Shown here in pieces: positions 1 to 10,418 of a DNA stretch of 64,000 nucleotides. Origin of the DNA: Owenia fusiformis (Eukaryota > Annelida > Polychaeta > Sabellida > Oweniidae); contig CAIIXF020000006.1 in the NCBI GenBank assembly GCA_903813345.2, positions 13,584,348 to 13,648,347 of the forward strand, read 5' to 3'. The notes beneath the pieces are model-generated. The model did not search any database. It was given only the letters and a program-made list of their open reading frames with translations, and was not told the DNA's origin. Both the position numbers and the translations under genes were made by a program. How positions within the stretch are numbered: position 1 is the first letter of the stretch; each line of letters starts with the position of its first letter.

Positions 1-88
1 NNNNNNNNNNNNNNNNNNNNNNNNNNNNNNNNNNNNNNNNNNNNNNNNNNNNNNNNNNNNNNNNNNNNNNNNNNNNNNNNNNNNNNNN
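1..88. other. Assembly gap (N run)
   Basis: Unknown bases at the left edge of the window. The first called base is 89. Confidence 0.99.
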
Positions 89-790
89 CGGGACGTCATA
101 AAGTCCGATATTTCGATTTCGTCGGTAGAGCCCCAAATCACCCAGCCATTTTTGATTGTTCCTAACTTTGTGAATTTTTGATGAAATTGAATTCTGTTTT
201 CAGTTTTGAGTTATATAAGTCTAGAACTTAGTTCATTGGAGTGGATATGACTCAAAGCTCGTGAAAATGCAGCTGAAATGCTTTCGAAACAATTCGAATT
301 TTTTTCAAGCGATTTTTTAAGAAATTAAAACTTTTTCGAAAAAACTGGCAGAAAACCATCTCCCCCTGCTCTGAGATTCAAAGTGGTATTTAAATGATAC
401 AAGACGATATGGGAAACATTTTTATCCACTTACCTTTTGTGAAGAATACGTGCAACTCGCTGAAAATTACTTTCAAACCTAGATCATTATTTTCGATTTT
501 CTTGTTTCACTATTGAAGAGCGATCGTTAGTTTCCGGTTCCGCCGTGCGTTACAAACTTTTTGCTTTTGAACATGTTGAACATTTAGACCTTTTTAGGTT
601 GAATATAATGGTAGACATGCAGATTTACTATGTTGTATATGTATGCTGTATATCTGACTACCCATGGACCTCATAATGAGTAAGTACAAACGCTTAATTG
701 AGCCTAGGATCGACGAAACATGTCAGTTAATTGACCTAGATTTTTCAAAATGGATGCCATATTTTCGATTCCAAATCGGTAAAAACTATG
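89..790. other. Non-coding stretch left of the LINE
   Basis: AT-rich sequence with no open frame of note. A short piece near 345-370 (ggcagaaaaccatctccccc) resembles sequence repeated at 11.6 and 12.03 kb, so part of it may be a dispersed repeat. I see no gene. Confidence 0.4.
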
Positions 791-939
791 TTTTGATCAT
801 CATCATCATCATAGTACACGATTCAATCATTTACTGATTACTACATCGCGGGTTAGTATGCATAGTAAAAGATAAAAACAGTGTTAGAGTAAAAGGTAAA
901 GTTAAAATCGGTTTAAAAACAGTTACACAACAGTAAGAG

Positions 940-3900
940 TTAAGGAATGGGGTTTTGGTAGTAAGAACCCAGCGTGGTTTTAAAGCCTTCTAATGTTCCC
1001 GCTGTCACTATTGATTCTGGAAGTGAGTTCCATTCCCTGATTGTATTTGGGAAGAAAGACTGCAAAGTGACATCTTTGTTGTATCTGTGGCGGACAAAGG
1101 CTTGGCTGTTAGTTACTTGTAATCGTCTGGGTCTATTGTGGGAGGGGGGTTCAAGATATTGGTCCTTGGGAATTCCAACTAGGCTATTGTTGATTTTATA
1201 GAGCATGGTGAGCCGTTGTTGTTGTCTTCTCTGCTCCAGAGACTCCCATTGTAGCTTGGACAGCATAGCACCGACAGAGCTAACACGGTTGAAGTCATTC
1301 ATGACATACCGTGCTGCTCTTCGCTGGGTCATCTCCAGAGCTTGTTTTTGGGTTGATGTGTAAGGGTCCCAGACACAGCCTGCATATTCAAGCCTTGGTC
1401 TAATCAGGGTGAAATATGCAGTCTGCTTAGTATGTTGAGGAGCTTTCCATAAATGACGTCTCAGCATGCCAAGGAGCTGGTTACTCTTGGTTATGGATTT
1501 AGCAATATGCTGGTTCCACTTAAGGTCTGCCTGCACTGTAACACCAAGATATTCTGCAGACGATACCTGTTTAAGGGCATGTCCCTGCATGTTGTAGATG
1601 GAGACAGCAGGTGTTCGTCTTCCAGTTGCCGACAGCACAGTGCACTTGTCTGGGTGGAATTGCATCAGCCATTGATTTTCCCAGGCTACTGCAGCATTAA
1701 GGTCTTCTTGTAGTAATGCTGCATCGAGTGGTGAATCAACTTGTCTGTAAATGATGCTGTCATCTGCAAAAAGCCTCAAGGTACTATGTTGCAGGACATC
1801 AGGTAAATCGTTAATGTAAATGAGGAAGAGGATCGGACCGAGGACAGTCCCCTGGGGGACTCCTGATGTTACAGCTGCCTCATCCGATGTCACTCCATCT
1901 ACACTAACTCTTTGGGTTCTTGCATGCAGGAAGTCTTTGATCCAGTAGTTGGCCTGACCTCTGATACCGTAGTATTGGAGTTTGTAAAGCAGGTGGCGAT
2001 GTGATACTTTGTCAAATGCCTTTGCAAAGTCCATCACTATGACATCAGTCTGGTGATTAGTGTCATTCGCCAGTACAAGGTCATGGAAAAAGGTGACAAG
2101 TTGTGTTTCACATGACCTCTTACTCCTGAAACCATGTTGCAAGTCATACAGGATCCCATTGGTCTCAAGAAACTGCATCATGTTGCTAACTAGAAGATGT
2201 TCAGCAAGCTTGCAACATATGCAGGTAAGGGACACTGGTCTGTAGTTGGAGGCCTTGTATCGTTCACCCTTCTTGTAGACGGGGCATATTGTGGCTTTCT
2301 TCCAGTCAGCTGGTATTTTGCCTTGATCTAGTGACCGCTGGAAGATTAGTGTGAGCGGCATGGCGATGTCGGATGCCAGCTCCTTCAAGACTCGAGATGG
2401 TATTGAGTCTGGGCCACTAGCCTTGTTGGGGTTCAGGCCTTCGAGCATCTTCCGGGCTCCTTCTTGGGTGATGTTGATGTCCGGCATGGTTGGGTGAGGG
2501 CTATGTCCTTTGTCTGGCAAGGGGGTGTTAGGGTCCTTGGAGAAAACAGACTGAAACTGCTCATTGAGTATATTGGCCTTGCCGATGTTATCGCAGGTCA
2601 ATACTCCATCCTTTTTTAAAGGAGCCACAGAGTCAGCTGTTTTCCTCAGACTTTTGATGTACGAGAATAGCCTCTTAGGTTTAGTCATTCGAGCACCTGG
2701 AGATGTTGATTCAGGTGATGGCTCAGAGATGACATTCTCGATGTAGGTCCAGTAGGCTGCTCTTGTTTGCTTCTGGACAGCGGCTTTAAGGGACTTATAG
2801 TGACTTAAGTTTGACGTGGACTTAAACCGCTTGTGAAAGTATCTGTCACGTCTCTTCATGAGTCTTCTGATGTTGTCGGAGACCCAAGGCAACTTGTTCT
2901 TACTGTTAAGCCATTTGTGGGGGATGTGTGTGTTGATGGCATTACACAAGCTATCTCTGAACAGAACCCAAAGGTCTTCTACAGGTGTTGTTCTAGGGAA
3001 AGCGTTCATTGTTCGGTAGGTTGAGTTGACATCAGCCACGATCTTTTCCCAGTTGGCTTTATTGTAGCGAAGTGTTTTCCTAGGAGCAGCTTTAGATCTT
3101 GTAGCTTTTAGGTTGACATCAACAAAGACCACATTGTGGTCACTTTCGCCAATGGGAGGAGCGATCTCAACTCTGTTGACTAATCCGGGGAAGCTGGTTA
3201 GAAAGAGGTCAAGTGTGTTATTCCCTCTTGTTGGTTTGTCAATCATTTGGGCAAGATTAGCATCATCAAGGGTGTCGAGAAGCTGCTGATGGAGTTGTCG
3301 ATCCGGCACTCTAGGTGGGATATGTGCTTCCTCATTGCCCCATGAGATGTGCGGGAGATTGAAGTCACCGCTGACCCAAATGTGTGGTTGTGTGTGTTGT
3401 TTGGATAGGAGGTCCAGGGATTTCTGAAGTTCAGTCAGGCTGTGACCTTTATCATCTGGTGGCCTGTAGTAGGATGACAAATACAAGCGCTTAGAACCAA
3501 CTAAGTTGATTGAAGCCCAGGCAGCTTCACAATCAGTCTCCAGGTCTTTCGCCTCGCTGCTGATGAACTCTTTCGAGATGGCAAGGAGGGAGCCACCATA
3601 GAAATGACCATTGGCTGCTGGAGTTTGCCTGTCACGTCTATAGACTGAGAATGCGCTGAGGTCAAAGATGGTGCCTGATGGGATAGATGAATCAAGCCAT
3701 GTTTCTGTTCCAAAGATGACATCTGGTTTAGTTGACTGGATGACTGCATCAAGTTCAGCTCGTTTGTTCTTGATCGATCTGAAGTTCACATTCAAACAAC
3801 GAATAGGACGGCAGAGGGTCTTCTTTACTGCTGTACGTCTATGGTGTTTAGGTGAAGAGGTGGCTATGGGGCTACCAGGTATGCTGTCATCTGACAAAAT

Positions 3901-4188
3901 TGAAAACTGGTTGGTAGATGTATCAAATATTGTCAGGTCGAACAAACCGGATGAGAAATTGGGTAAACCACATGTCGTGCAGATCCATGTGGTGTTGCTA
4001 CTGTTGAGGTACTCATAGCATAGAGTGTCTATTCCTTGGCAATCTGCATGAAACCATGTGTCACAATTCTCGCAGCACACGCCTCTGTGTTTCCATGTCA
4101 CACCTTTACTACATGTACCACAAGGCCATTTAGGGGAACTTGGTTTGGGGCCTGGGTTTGATTCAATATCAGTAGATTGACTAAGCAA
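940..4188 (-). CDS. LINE polyprotein: 2A-like peptide, PHD finger, endonuclease, reverse transcriptase
   Basis: Retrotransposon protein of at least 1082 aa, numbered from the codon at 4188, which is TTG and not a true start. Residues 7-14 read DIESNPGP, a match to the 2A ribosome-skipping consensus D(V/I)ExNPGP, preceded by a Leu-rich stretch. Residues 23-73 form a C4HC3 PHD finger. Residues about 129-358 are an AP-like endonuclease with ETWL (162-165), GDFN (274-277) and SDH (349-351). Residues about 585-860 are the reverse transcriptase with NYRPVSL, SGVPQGTVLGP and the catalytic FADD (807-810). The C-terminus (LEYAGCVWDP, then FFPNTIREWNSLP) is typical of CR1-like elements. The frame stays open upstream to 4362 but contains no ATG, so initiation is unresolved. 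The protein would nick target DNA and prime reverse transcription there. Confidence 0.93.
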   Translation of the reverse strand: MLSQSTDIESNPGPKPSSPKWPCGTCSKGVTWKHRGVCCENCDTWFHADCQGIDTLCYEYLNSSNTTWICTTCGLPNFSSGLFDLTIFDTSTNQFSILSDDSIPGSPIATSSPKHHRRTAVKKTLCRPIRCLNVNFRSIKNKRAELDAVIQSTKPDVIFGTETWLDSSIPSGTIFDLSAFSVYRRDRQTPAANGHFYGGSLLAISKEFISSEAKDLETDCEAAWASINLVGSKRLYLSSYYRPPDDKGHSLTELQKSLDLLSKQHTQPHIWVSGDFNLPHISWGNEEAHIPPRVPDRQLHQQLLDTLDDANLAQMIDKPTRGNNTLDLFLTSFPGLVNRVEIAPPIGESDHNVVFVDVNLKATRSKAAPRKTLRYNKANWEKIVADVNSTYRTMNAFPRTTPVEDLWVLFRDSLCNAINTHIPHKWLNSKNKLPWVSDNIRRLMKRRDRYFHKRFKSTSNLSHYKSLKAAVQKQTRAAYWTYIENVISEPSPESTSPGARMTKPKRLFSYIKSLRKTADSVAPLKKDGVLTCDNIGKANILNEQFQSVFSKDPNTPLPDKGHSPHPTMPDINITQEGARKMLEGLNPNKASGPDSIPSRVLKELASDIAMPLTLIFQRSLDQGKIPADWKKATICPVYKKGERYKASNYRPVSLTCICCKLAEHLLVSNMMQFLETNGILYDLQHGFRSKRSCETQLVTFFHDLVLANDTNHQTDVIVMDFAKAFDKVSHRHLLYKLQYYGIRGQANYWIKDFLHARTQRVSVDGVTSDEAAVTSGVPQGTVLGPILFLIYINDLPDVLQHSTLRLFADDSIIYRQVDSPLDAALLQEDLNAAVAWENQWLMQFHPDKCTVLSATGRRTPAVSIYNMQGHALKQVSSAEYLGVTVQADLKWNQHIAKSITKSNQLLGMLRRHLWKAPQHTKQTAYFTLIRPRLEYAGCVWDPYTSTQKQALEMTQRRAARYVMNDFNRVSSVGAMLSKLQWESLEQRRQQQRLTMLYKINNSLVGIPKDQYLEPPSHNRPRRLQVTNSQAFVRHRYNKDVTLQSFFPNTIREWNSLPESIVTAGTLEGFKTTLGSYYQNPIP

Positions 4189-4230
4189 GACTAGGCTAAG
4201 ATATAGGAGTGGCAGTCTACTATTAGTGCT
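4148..4230 (-). other. Hydrophobic leader plus 2A-like skipping motif
   Basis: On the minus strand this stretch encodes a Leu/Val-rich segment (PLLYLSLVLLSQST) running directly into DIESNPGP. In known 2A sequences the ribosome fails to join the final Gly-Pro, releasing the upstream peptide. N-terminal 2A sequences preceded by a signal-like leader are described in sea-urchin LINEs and NLR genes. The motif is seen directly; activity is inferred. Confidence 0.75.
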
Positions 4231-4400
4231 ATGGGAATTAATATAGACATGGCTATTGAAATTCCTTGGTCTGAGGAAATTTATGGAAACAGGCAGTGTT
4301 TGGGTGGATTTGACATGTACTGGGTGGACTGAGATACATGGTCTCAGTTGTAAAGTTAATATCTACAATAACATATTTTCAGGGTAATAAATTGAACGAT

Positions 4401-4674
4401 TACAATACACCTGGACTGCTAACGACATATTGTGGACATCAGAAGAATTGCAGCACTTAACACATTGAACAGGTTGGTTATTTCCTTATTTCATTGGTTC
4501 CAAGCTTCAAAATTTTGATACATTCTCTCTGACTGCAATTTTGAACCAGGGTAAACGGTTTTAGAATCTGTCTTTATATTCTCAAGTCAATTTATAATTT
4601 TTGACTCAAATTGCTGTAGATATTGACTCTACCTTTACTTGAGATACTGTTTTAGCTTCTAATCATTTTCTATT
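4401..4674. other. Spacer between LINE and TIR element
   Basis: No gene seen. Part of this may be LINE 5' UTR, since the 5' end of that element could not be placed. Confidence 0.3.
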
Positions 4675-4829
4675 ATCATAACGAGACCCTATCTGTTGCA
4701 AGACTAATGCCTGGCGTAACCGTCACCATGTTATTCAGTGTTTTTAAGTAGCGCAAGGATCCTGCCATGACCGCGGTAATGTTATCATGAAAGCTTGGTA
4801 TAACGATAACCGCGACAATGCTGTATTAT

Positions 4830-5285
4830 ATTGCAATGCCTGCCATGACCGTGACAATGTAATATAGTACTGCAAGGCCTGGCATGACCGTGACAATGTT
4901 ATATAGTTCTGCAAGGCTTGGCATGACTGTGACAATGTAATATAGTATTGCAAGTTCAGGTATGAGAGTGATAAGGTATACATTTACGATTAGGACTGCT
5001 ATAACCGTGACAATGTGTATTGCAAAACCTGGCATGATCGTGGTAATGTAATATAGTACTGCAAGGCCTGGCATGGCCGTGACAATGTAATATAGTATTG
5101 CAAGGCTTGGTATGACCGCCGTGGCAATGTGATATAGTATTCCAGGTTCGGGTATGAGAGTGGTAATGTAGAAATTTATGATTACTATAAGTGACCGTGA
5201 AAATGTGTATTTGAAAACCTGGCATGACTGTGACAATGTATTATGGGATCACAAAGCCTGGTATGACCATGACAATGTAATATAC
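4830..5285. repeat. Subterminal tandem repeat, ~40 bp unit
   Basis: Diverged copies of gcaaggcctggcatgaccgt followed by gacaatgtaatatagtatt repeat about every 39-43 bp. Related copies in inverse orientation lie at 6365-6480. Short open frames here are by-products of the repeat (ITLSRSCQALQY-like strings) and not genes. Confidence 0.85.
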
Positions 5286-5288
5286 AGA

Positions 5289-6085
5289 GTTTTCAGTAGG
5301 CTTGTCCAAAATTGCGTCCCTTGGACGTAATGATTTTCAAAAAATGCGTCTCCCTTCAAAAAACTGCGTCCCTTGAAAAAATGTTCCCGGGAATTCAAAA
5401 GTCACGTTTTTACACTGGATGAAATAAATTGATGAAATTTTGTACCACTGCTTTTGCTATTTATCGGTCTGAATCAGCGTTCTTGCAAGTCTAGTATGTC
5501 ATTGAATGATACAGATACCATCATAACTTATATTCTCCCATTTAAAACACCTTTTCCTTGCGAATTTCGAAACAATTTGCTATTGATTTTGCTTTAGCAT
5601 GTTTAGTTTAGGGGCAATCTGCGCGAGGTTCAACTTTTTAGTTCAGTTTCTTGCGCATATGCAGTCTCAAATAATGATCACGTGATCACACTTGACCAAT
5701 TGAAAATGGTTTGAATCAGGTCTTAAGCTACCGGCCAATCGTAGGACTCATACTGATTACTGCTCGGAAATCGAGTATTGTATAAATTTTTGTCCTATCA
5801 CATGCCTCGTACTATTTCGATCAGAAATCAACTTCCGGGAAGGAAATTTCGAAAGAAAATTTTATTTCTTTTAGAAATAGAATTTTCTTCAATTATTTAT
5901 TGGATTCTGACGAAATAAAGAGACTGAAGGTAAGATCTTTATCAAATCATTCATCCAAAGTTGATTGTATGAGTATGGCTTGCACTGCGTCCACAAAACG
6001 CAATCACTTTTTATTTCCGGGTCCATGGATTTTTCATTACGTTTTTGCAATACTTGGACGGCGTTATTGAAATAGCAGAATATAG
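5289..6085. mobile_element. Internal segment, possible nested insertion
   Basis: Sequence unlike the surrounding ~40 bp repeats separates two parts of the array. The repeat resumes at 6083 with the phrase atatagtattgcaaggc. Both ends carry cgtcc and cgtaatg strings in opposite orientation (near 5315-5330 and 6035-6062), hinting at a second TIR element. It could also simply be the original core of the outer element. Confidence 0.35.
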
Positions 6086-6571
6086 TATTGCAAGGCCAGG
6101 TATGAGGGTGGTAATGTAGAAATTTAGGCTTAATTAGTCCTACTATGATCGTTATAATGTATTGCAATGACTAGTAAATATGTATGACATTAATGCTAGG
6201 AATATCCTTAACAATTTTAAGTGATCGTCATTACAATTAAACAGTTTAATACTATGATCATGGTGTTTAACTACCTTAATCATGTCAAAATCAAAATTAC
6301 TACTAAACATTAATATTCACATTCGCTTATAAACCACAATAAAGGCTACGGTCGCGCCAGGCTTCCACGATAACACTTCGAGGGTCATGACAGGCCTTGC
6401 AATATAATACAGCATTGTCACGGTTATACCAGCCTGTCACGGTTATACCAGGCTTACACGATAACACTACCACGGTCATGGCAGGATCCTTGCGCTACTT
6501 AAAAACACTGATTAACATGGCGACGGTTGTGACAGGCGTAAGTCTTGCAATAGATAGCATGTGATCATAAC

Positions 6572-9254
6572 TCCCCTAGCTTTAGGCATAAATCTGTTTC
6601 AGCTCTCTGATTTTTTTCTCTATCAGACTCTGCTCGGACTGAATTTCTAGGCTCTAGGCTTATTCTTTTATTCACTGTATTTTATTGTTACTCTGACAAT
6701 GGCTGCCTTTATACATATGAATATTTTATTTCAGAACATTTCAAATGATTATTCTCTACAATCTATGGATGCATCAGGTAAACTTGTAACATGATATAAT
6801 GAACTTTGAATATCCTTATAATCAAAAATTATGTTCTTCTCCAGACCAACTTTGGCACACTCTTCCCAATATGGTGGTAGAATGGAATGAAAGGAGTTGG
6901 ATTATCTTCTCTAATTGGTGCAGATAACATAGATTGAGGACATGCCAGATGAATCCCAGAATGCACTAGCTGTAATGATCACATCTAGTATTGAGGAGCA
7001 ATGTACTACTCAACATACCAGATTACTGGGACCCCATGCTTCAAACACAAAAGGTGGAGCATTTTAATATTCCCTCATGATGATGATACAAAGATGATTG
7101 GGTTCTGTTTGGTTGTGGGCTGTTACTCTGTGAAAAGCACCATCAATTTTATAGTCACATACACTGTCCTTATTGAAGGCAATTTTGAGTTTGGAGTAAG
7201 AAAAACTAAAAAACATTAAACTATAAACTTTATCTTTTAAAGGTTTCATATGATTCTCAATATTTCACAATTACTCAGATGCGAGTAGGTAGTTACCAGT
7301 TTCGCCACCAGGGGGCTGATTCGGGGGAAATAACATGGCAGGGTATTACAAAATTCCCTTAAACCTGAATATTGATAAGTTTTAGTGGTTCACTTTTCAT
7401 ATTATCCTCATGTATGTGATAGTTATACAAATTAAAATATGTCCAGTAAAAGAAAATATTATCTGCCACACATAAGAAAATATATTTCACTTTTTGTGGT
7501 TTTACAACATGGGGTCTATGGGGAATCTCCCGACCTAGAAGTCACATTTTCAAAGAAAATTAAATTTTCAAAGTTGATAAACTCTTTTCAAAACCACATT
7601 TCTAGATATAATTTTACATGTAGATTCCAAATATGACATCAGTTTGAATGAATTGTGAATTTCTAATGATGGAAATCAAGATTATTTCTACTCGCATCTA
7701 GGATATTTAATATGACTCAAATTATGATCAAATTAATTCCATCACTTTTGGATACATGTACTGTATGTAGTAAAATGAAAATATCTTCAGCTTTGACTTC
7801 CATTTTGAATAAGCCATCAATATTGTTGATATTCTATGTGTTCATTTTCTAAATGTGTTTCATTTTTGTAGGATCATGTGCTTCTAATGTGGAGTGAGGA
7901 TGCCTCAAATATGAGCAGCTGGCTTTGAACTCTTATGCAACTGGCTCTTACAGACATCTCTCTGAAATGTTTACAAAACCACACAACAGGAAGTTCTTAT
8001 CAGTGTAAGTCAGCTTCTCATATGGTTCATAATATGTTCTACCTGCTGTCAAGGTTGGAATTATCATTTTGGAGATTTAACCCTGGAAGGCCTAAGGGAG
8101 GTACATGTACAAAAAGCTCCTGGAGTTTTGTTTTTTCTTTGAAACATTTTGTCGGTTTTGGGTAGTGTCTTCAAATAGCTGGGGCTACAGGTACATCAAA
8201 TGTATTCTTAAAAAATCAGTGGAATTGTACATAGGGTAATTAATTTAATATGCTTATGCCCTTTGTACCCCCTCCCCCTCTTGGGACTTTGTGTGAAATT
8301 CATACCTAAGGCTTCAAGGGTTAATATAGATGTACTTTGCCAATGATGTGATACGCAATATATTTTTATAATGAAGTAATATTTCTGTAGATCTGACCTA
8401 TGGTTAATAATTAAAAATGGATTGGAAACAATGTTTTCAATGTCAAAGAAATCATAGATTTCCTTTTGTTGGATTAAGTGTGAAACTTGTGTAATATATG
8501 ATTGACATTGATCGAATATTGTATTTGTTTTTATTATCATTTATTGCAGCAAAGTTAAGATAGAACAAACCAATGGGAAAGAATCTATCATGGATTGTAT
8601 GTTGCTTCATGCAGCACATCTGATTGGTCCTATATGTTAGACAAACTTGACCGGAGGGTATGCAGATCCTATGATAAAAATGATAAAAGTAAGCTGATAC
8701 CTGTATGTCTCATTATTTATTCACATGTAGGCAGGCATGACATCCAAAAATCCAGTCAATCAGAACACACCATTCAAACTTATATGCATTCTACATTTTA
8801 CAACTGATTAAATATTAACAATTTACTTAATGACCTTCCTCAATTTTGTAAGCAGCTGAGTGAATAGTACCAATTTAAATAAGTATTAATCAATAACAAG
8901 GTAGGTACTTATGCTGGTCAAAATGTTAAAAGATTGAACCCTTTTGAACAGGGAAACCACTCTCATGCAAAGTATTGAGCTTTATTTTACATCAAATGTA
9001 TACATGTATATTTGCAGGATTATAAAGCAGGAGAGATTCCAAAAACTCGAATCTTAACACTTTGGCTGTCAGGAGGTCATCTTCCAACTAACAAACATTG
9101 AACAATGGGAATACAGGAGGATAGCTTTCCCAAGATCATCTGGGCTTATTCCAATAACATTCAAATAAATCCAGTTCCCAAATACAATTTCCATATACAT
9201 CAGATATATTGAATGTTCATGTTATCCCACATGGAATATCCAAGCATATGTGAC
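6572..9254. other. Intergenic or intronic sequence, no clear gene
   Basis: AT-rich, with short open frames only. A possible MITE with ends AGATGCGAGTA/TACTCGCATCT spans about 7275-7701. A splice-like island at 6735-6776 (ttatttcag before it, gtaaac after it) could be a small exon of the gene that continues at 12.8 kb, but nothing confirms it. Confidence 0.35.
7275..7701. mobile_element. Possible MITE with TIR AGATGCGAGTA
   Basis: Matching inverted ends of about 11-14 bp (ctcagatgcgagta at 7275; tactcgcatctagg at its right end) enclose about 425 bp of non-coding sequence. Short TIRs alone are weak evidence. Confidence 0.35.
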
Positions 9255-10418
9255 TACAGTAAAACCTGTCTAATCCGAACACCCATGGGACACCCATGGG
9301 ACTATTGTTGGTCGGGGGGAGGATTATCATTGTTCAGTCCACTATATTGAACACTTAATACTTAGTCAGAAAACAATACATGTTGTTGCTGAGTTTATTC
9401 TACAATAAGCCTATAGCCTACATGTATATGCTATGTTTTATTTACATATTGAACAATTTCATTATTTTGGGAAAAATAACTCTTTAATTTTGGCAAAAAC
9501 TTTGTAATACACTGAATAAGTACATTCTAATACTCATAGCATATTTCTGTTTCACCTGAAACATGCTCTGATATTATGAGGCATATTCTGTGATCTGAGC
9601 ACATCAGATGGGAAGAGCTATAATTGTCAATAAGGAGGCATTTTAGTGATAGGATATTACGAAGTTGAATTTTTTCTCTTTCTCATGATATAATCTTGTC
9701 TGCAAATGTGTCTGTGTTGTCTTTGTGATTATAAAATGTTTACTGATTGAATCCTAGCTGTCATAACAGACCCATGGGATATAAAACAGTTAAGACTTGT
9801 TCATAATCCAAATCAAAAACATACAGTTAATTTAAAATAAGGAAAAACCAATTATCTCCCAGATTCTCACCTTTCTCTTAGTCCAAATCAAAAACATCCA
9901 GGTAATTTCTAATAATGATAAAACAATTATAATCTTGTCTGCAAATGTGTCTGTGTTGTCTCTGTGATTATAAAACATTTACTGATTGAATCCTAGCTAT
10001 CATAACAGACACATGGGATATAAAACAGTTAAGACTTGTTATTCATAATCCAAATCAAAAACATCCAGTTAATTTAAAATAAGGATAAAGCAATTATCTT
10101 CTTGATTCACACCTTTCTCTTAATCCAAACATAAAACATTCAGTTCTTTTCTAATAGGATAAACCAATTAACTCCCGTATTCACACCTTTCCTGTTGTTT
10201 TCCACAATTAGGTTCATTTGATTCCTGATAAAATGTTCAGATTAGACAGGTCAGTTTTTCAAATCTGGTTGTTCACTGTTCAGATTAGGAGGTGTTCAGA
10301 TTTCAATTTTTTTTTAACATGGGGGTCAATGGGAGGAAAAAATGGGACTGAAAAAAAGGTGTTCAAATTGGAAGGTGTTCGGTTTAGCCAAGTGTTCAGA
10401 TATACAGGTTCTACTGTA
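9255..10418. mobile_element. pogo/Tigger-like non-autonomous DNA transposon
   Basis: The left end reads TA-CAGTAAAACCTGTCTAATCCGAACACC and the right end, reverse complemented, TACAGTAGAACCTGTATATCTGAACACTT. Both are flanked by TA. TIRs starting CAGT with a TA duplication are the signature of the pogo branch of Tc1/mariner. The interior (~1.16 kb) has no transposase. Extra copies of the GTTCAGATTAGAC TIR motif lie inside at 10237-10300, and a ~240 bp segment is directly duplicated. Confidence 0.85.
9687..10160. repeat. Internal direct duplication in the pogo-like element
   Basis: The stretch starting ataatcttgtctgcaaatgt (about 9690) recurs at about 9930 and remains alignable for over 200 bp, including gattgaatcctagct and cagttaagacttgtt. 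It is a tandem duplication within the transposon. Confidence 0.85.

Larger units (their letters stand above)
795..4400 (-). mobile_element. CR1/L2-like non-LTR retrotransposon (LINE), near full length
   Basis: A minus-strand LINE. It has one long ORF (stop at 940-942), then a 140 bp 3' UTR ending in a short (TGA)n tail, read on the plus strand as the (ATC)n run at 795-813. Tails of short microsatellite rather than poly(A) are usual in the CR1/L2 group. The 5' limit is not visible; I place it at or beyond 4400 because the open frame runs to 4362. No target-site duplication was recognised. The ORF has no internal stops or frameshifts, so the copy looks young. Confidence 0.85.
4683..6563. mobile_element. 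Non-autonomous TIR DNA transposon with subterminal repeats (about 1.88 kb)
   Basis: The ends are inverted copies of each other over at least 170 bp (about 4690-4860 against 6380-6556), with only scattered mismatches, including the shared stretch cagtgtttttaagtagcgca. Direct copies of ATCATAAC lie immediately outside (4675-4682 and 6564-6571) and look like an 8 bp target-site duplication, as made by hAT and P elements. The outermost bases match less well, so the exact ends are tentative. No transposase is encoded. The inner sides of both TIRs run into tandem copies of a ~40 bp unit, and the centre holds unrelated sequence. Confidence 0.75.

Noticed and set aside
3501-3752. 83-codon minus-strand frame within the LINE
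   Set aside because: Lies in another frame over the endonuclease region of the retrotransposon ORF and has no features of its own.
4744-5236. Overlapping 79-136 codon frames rich in ITLSRSCQALQYY-like strings
   Set aside because: Translations of the ~40 bp tandem repeat inside the TIR element; no conserved protein.
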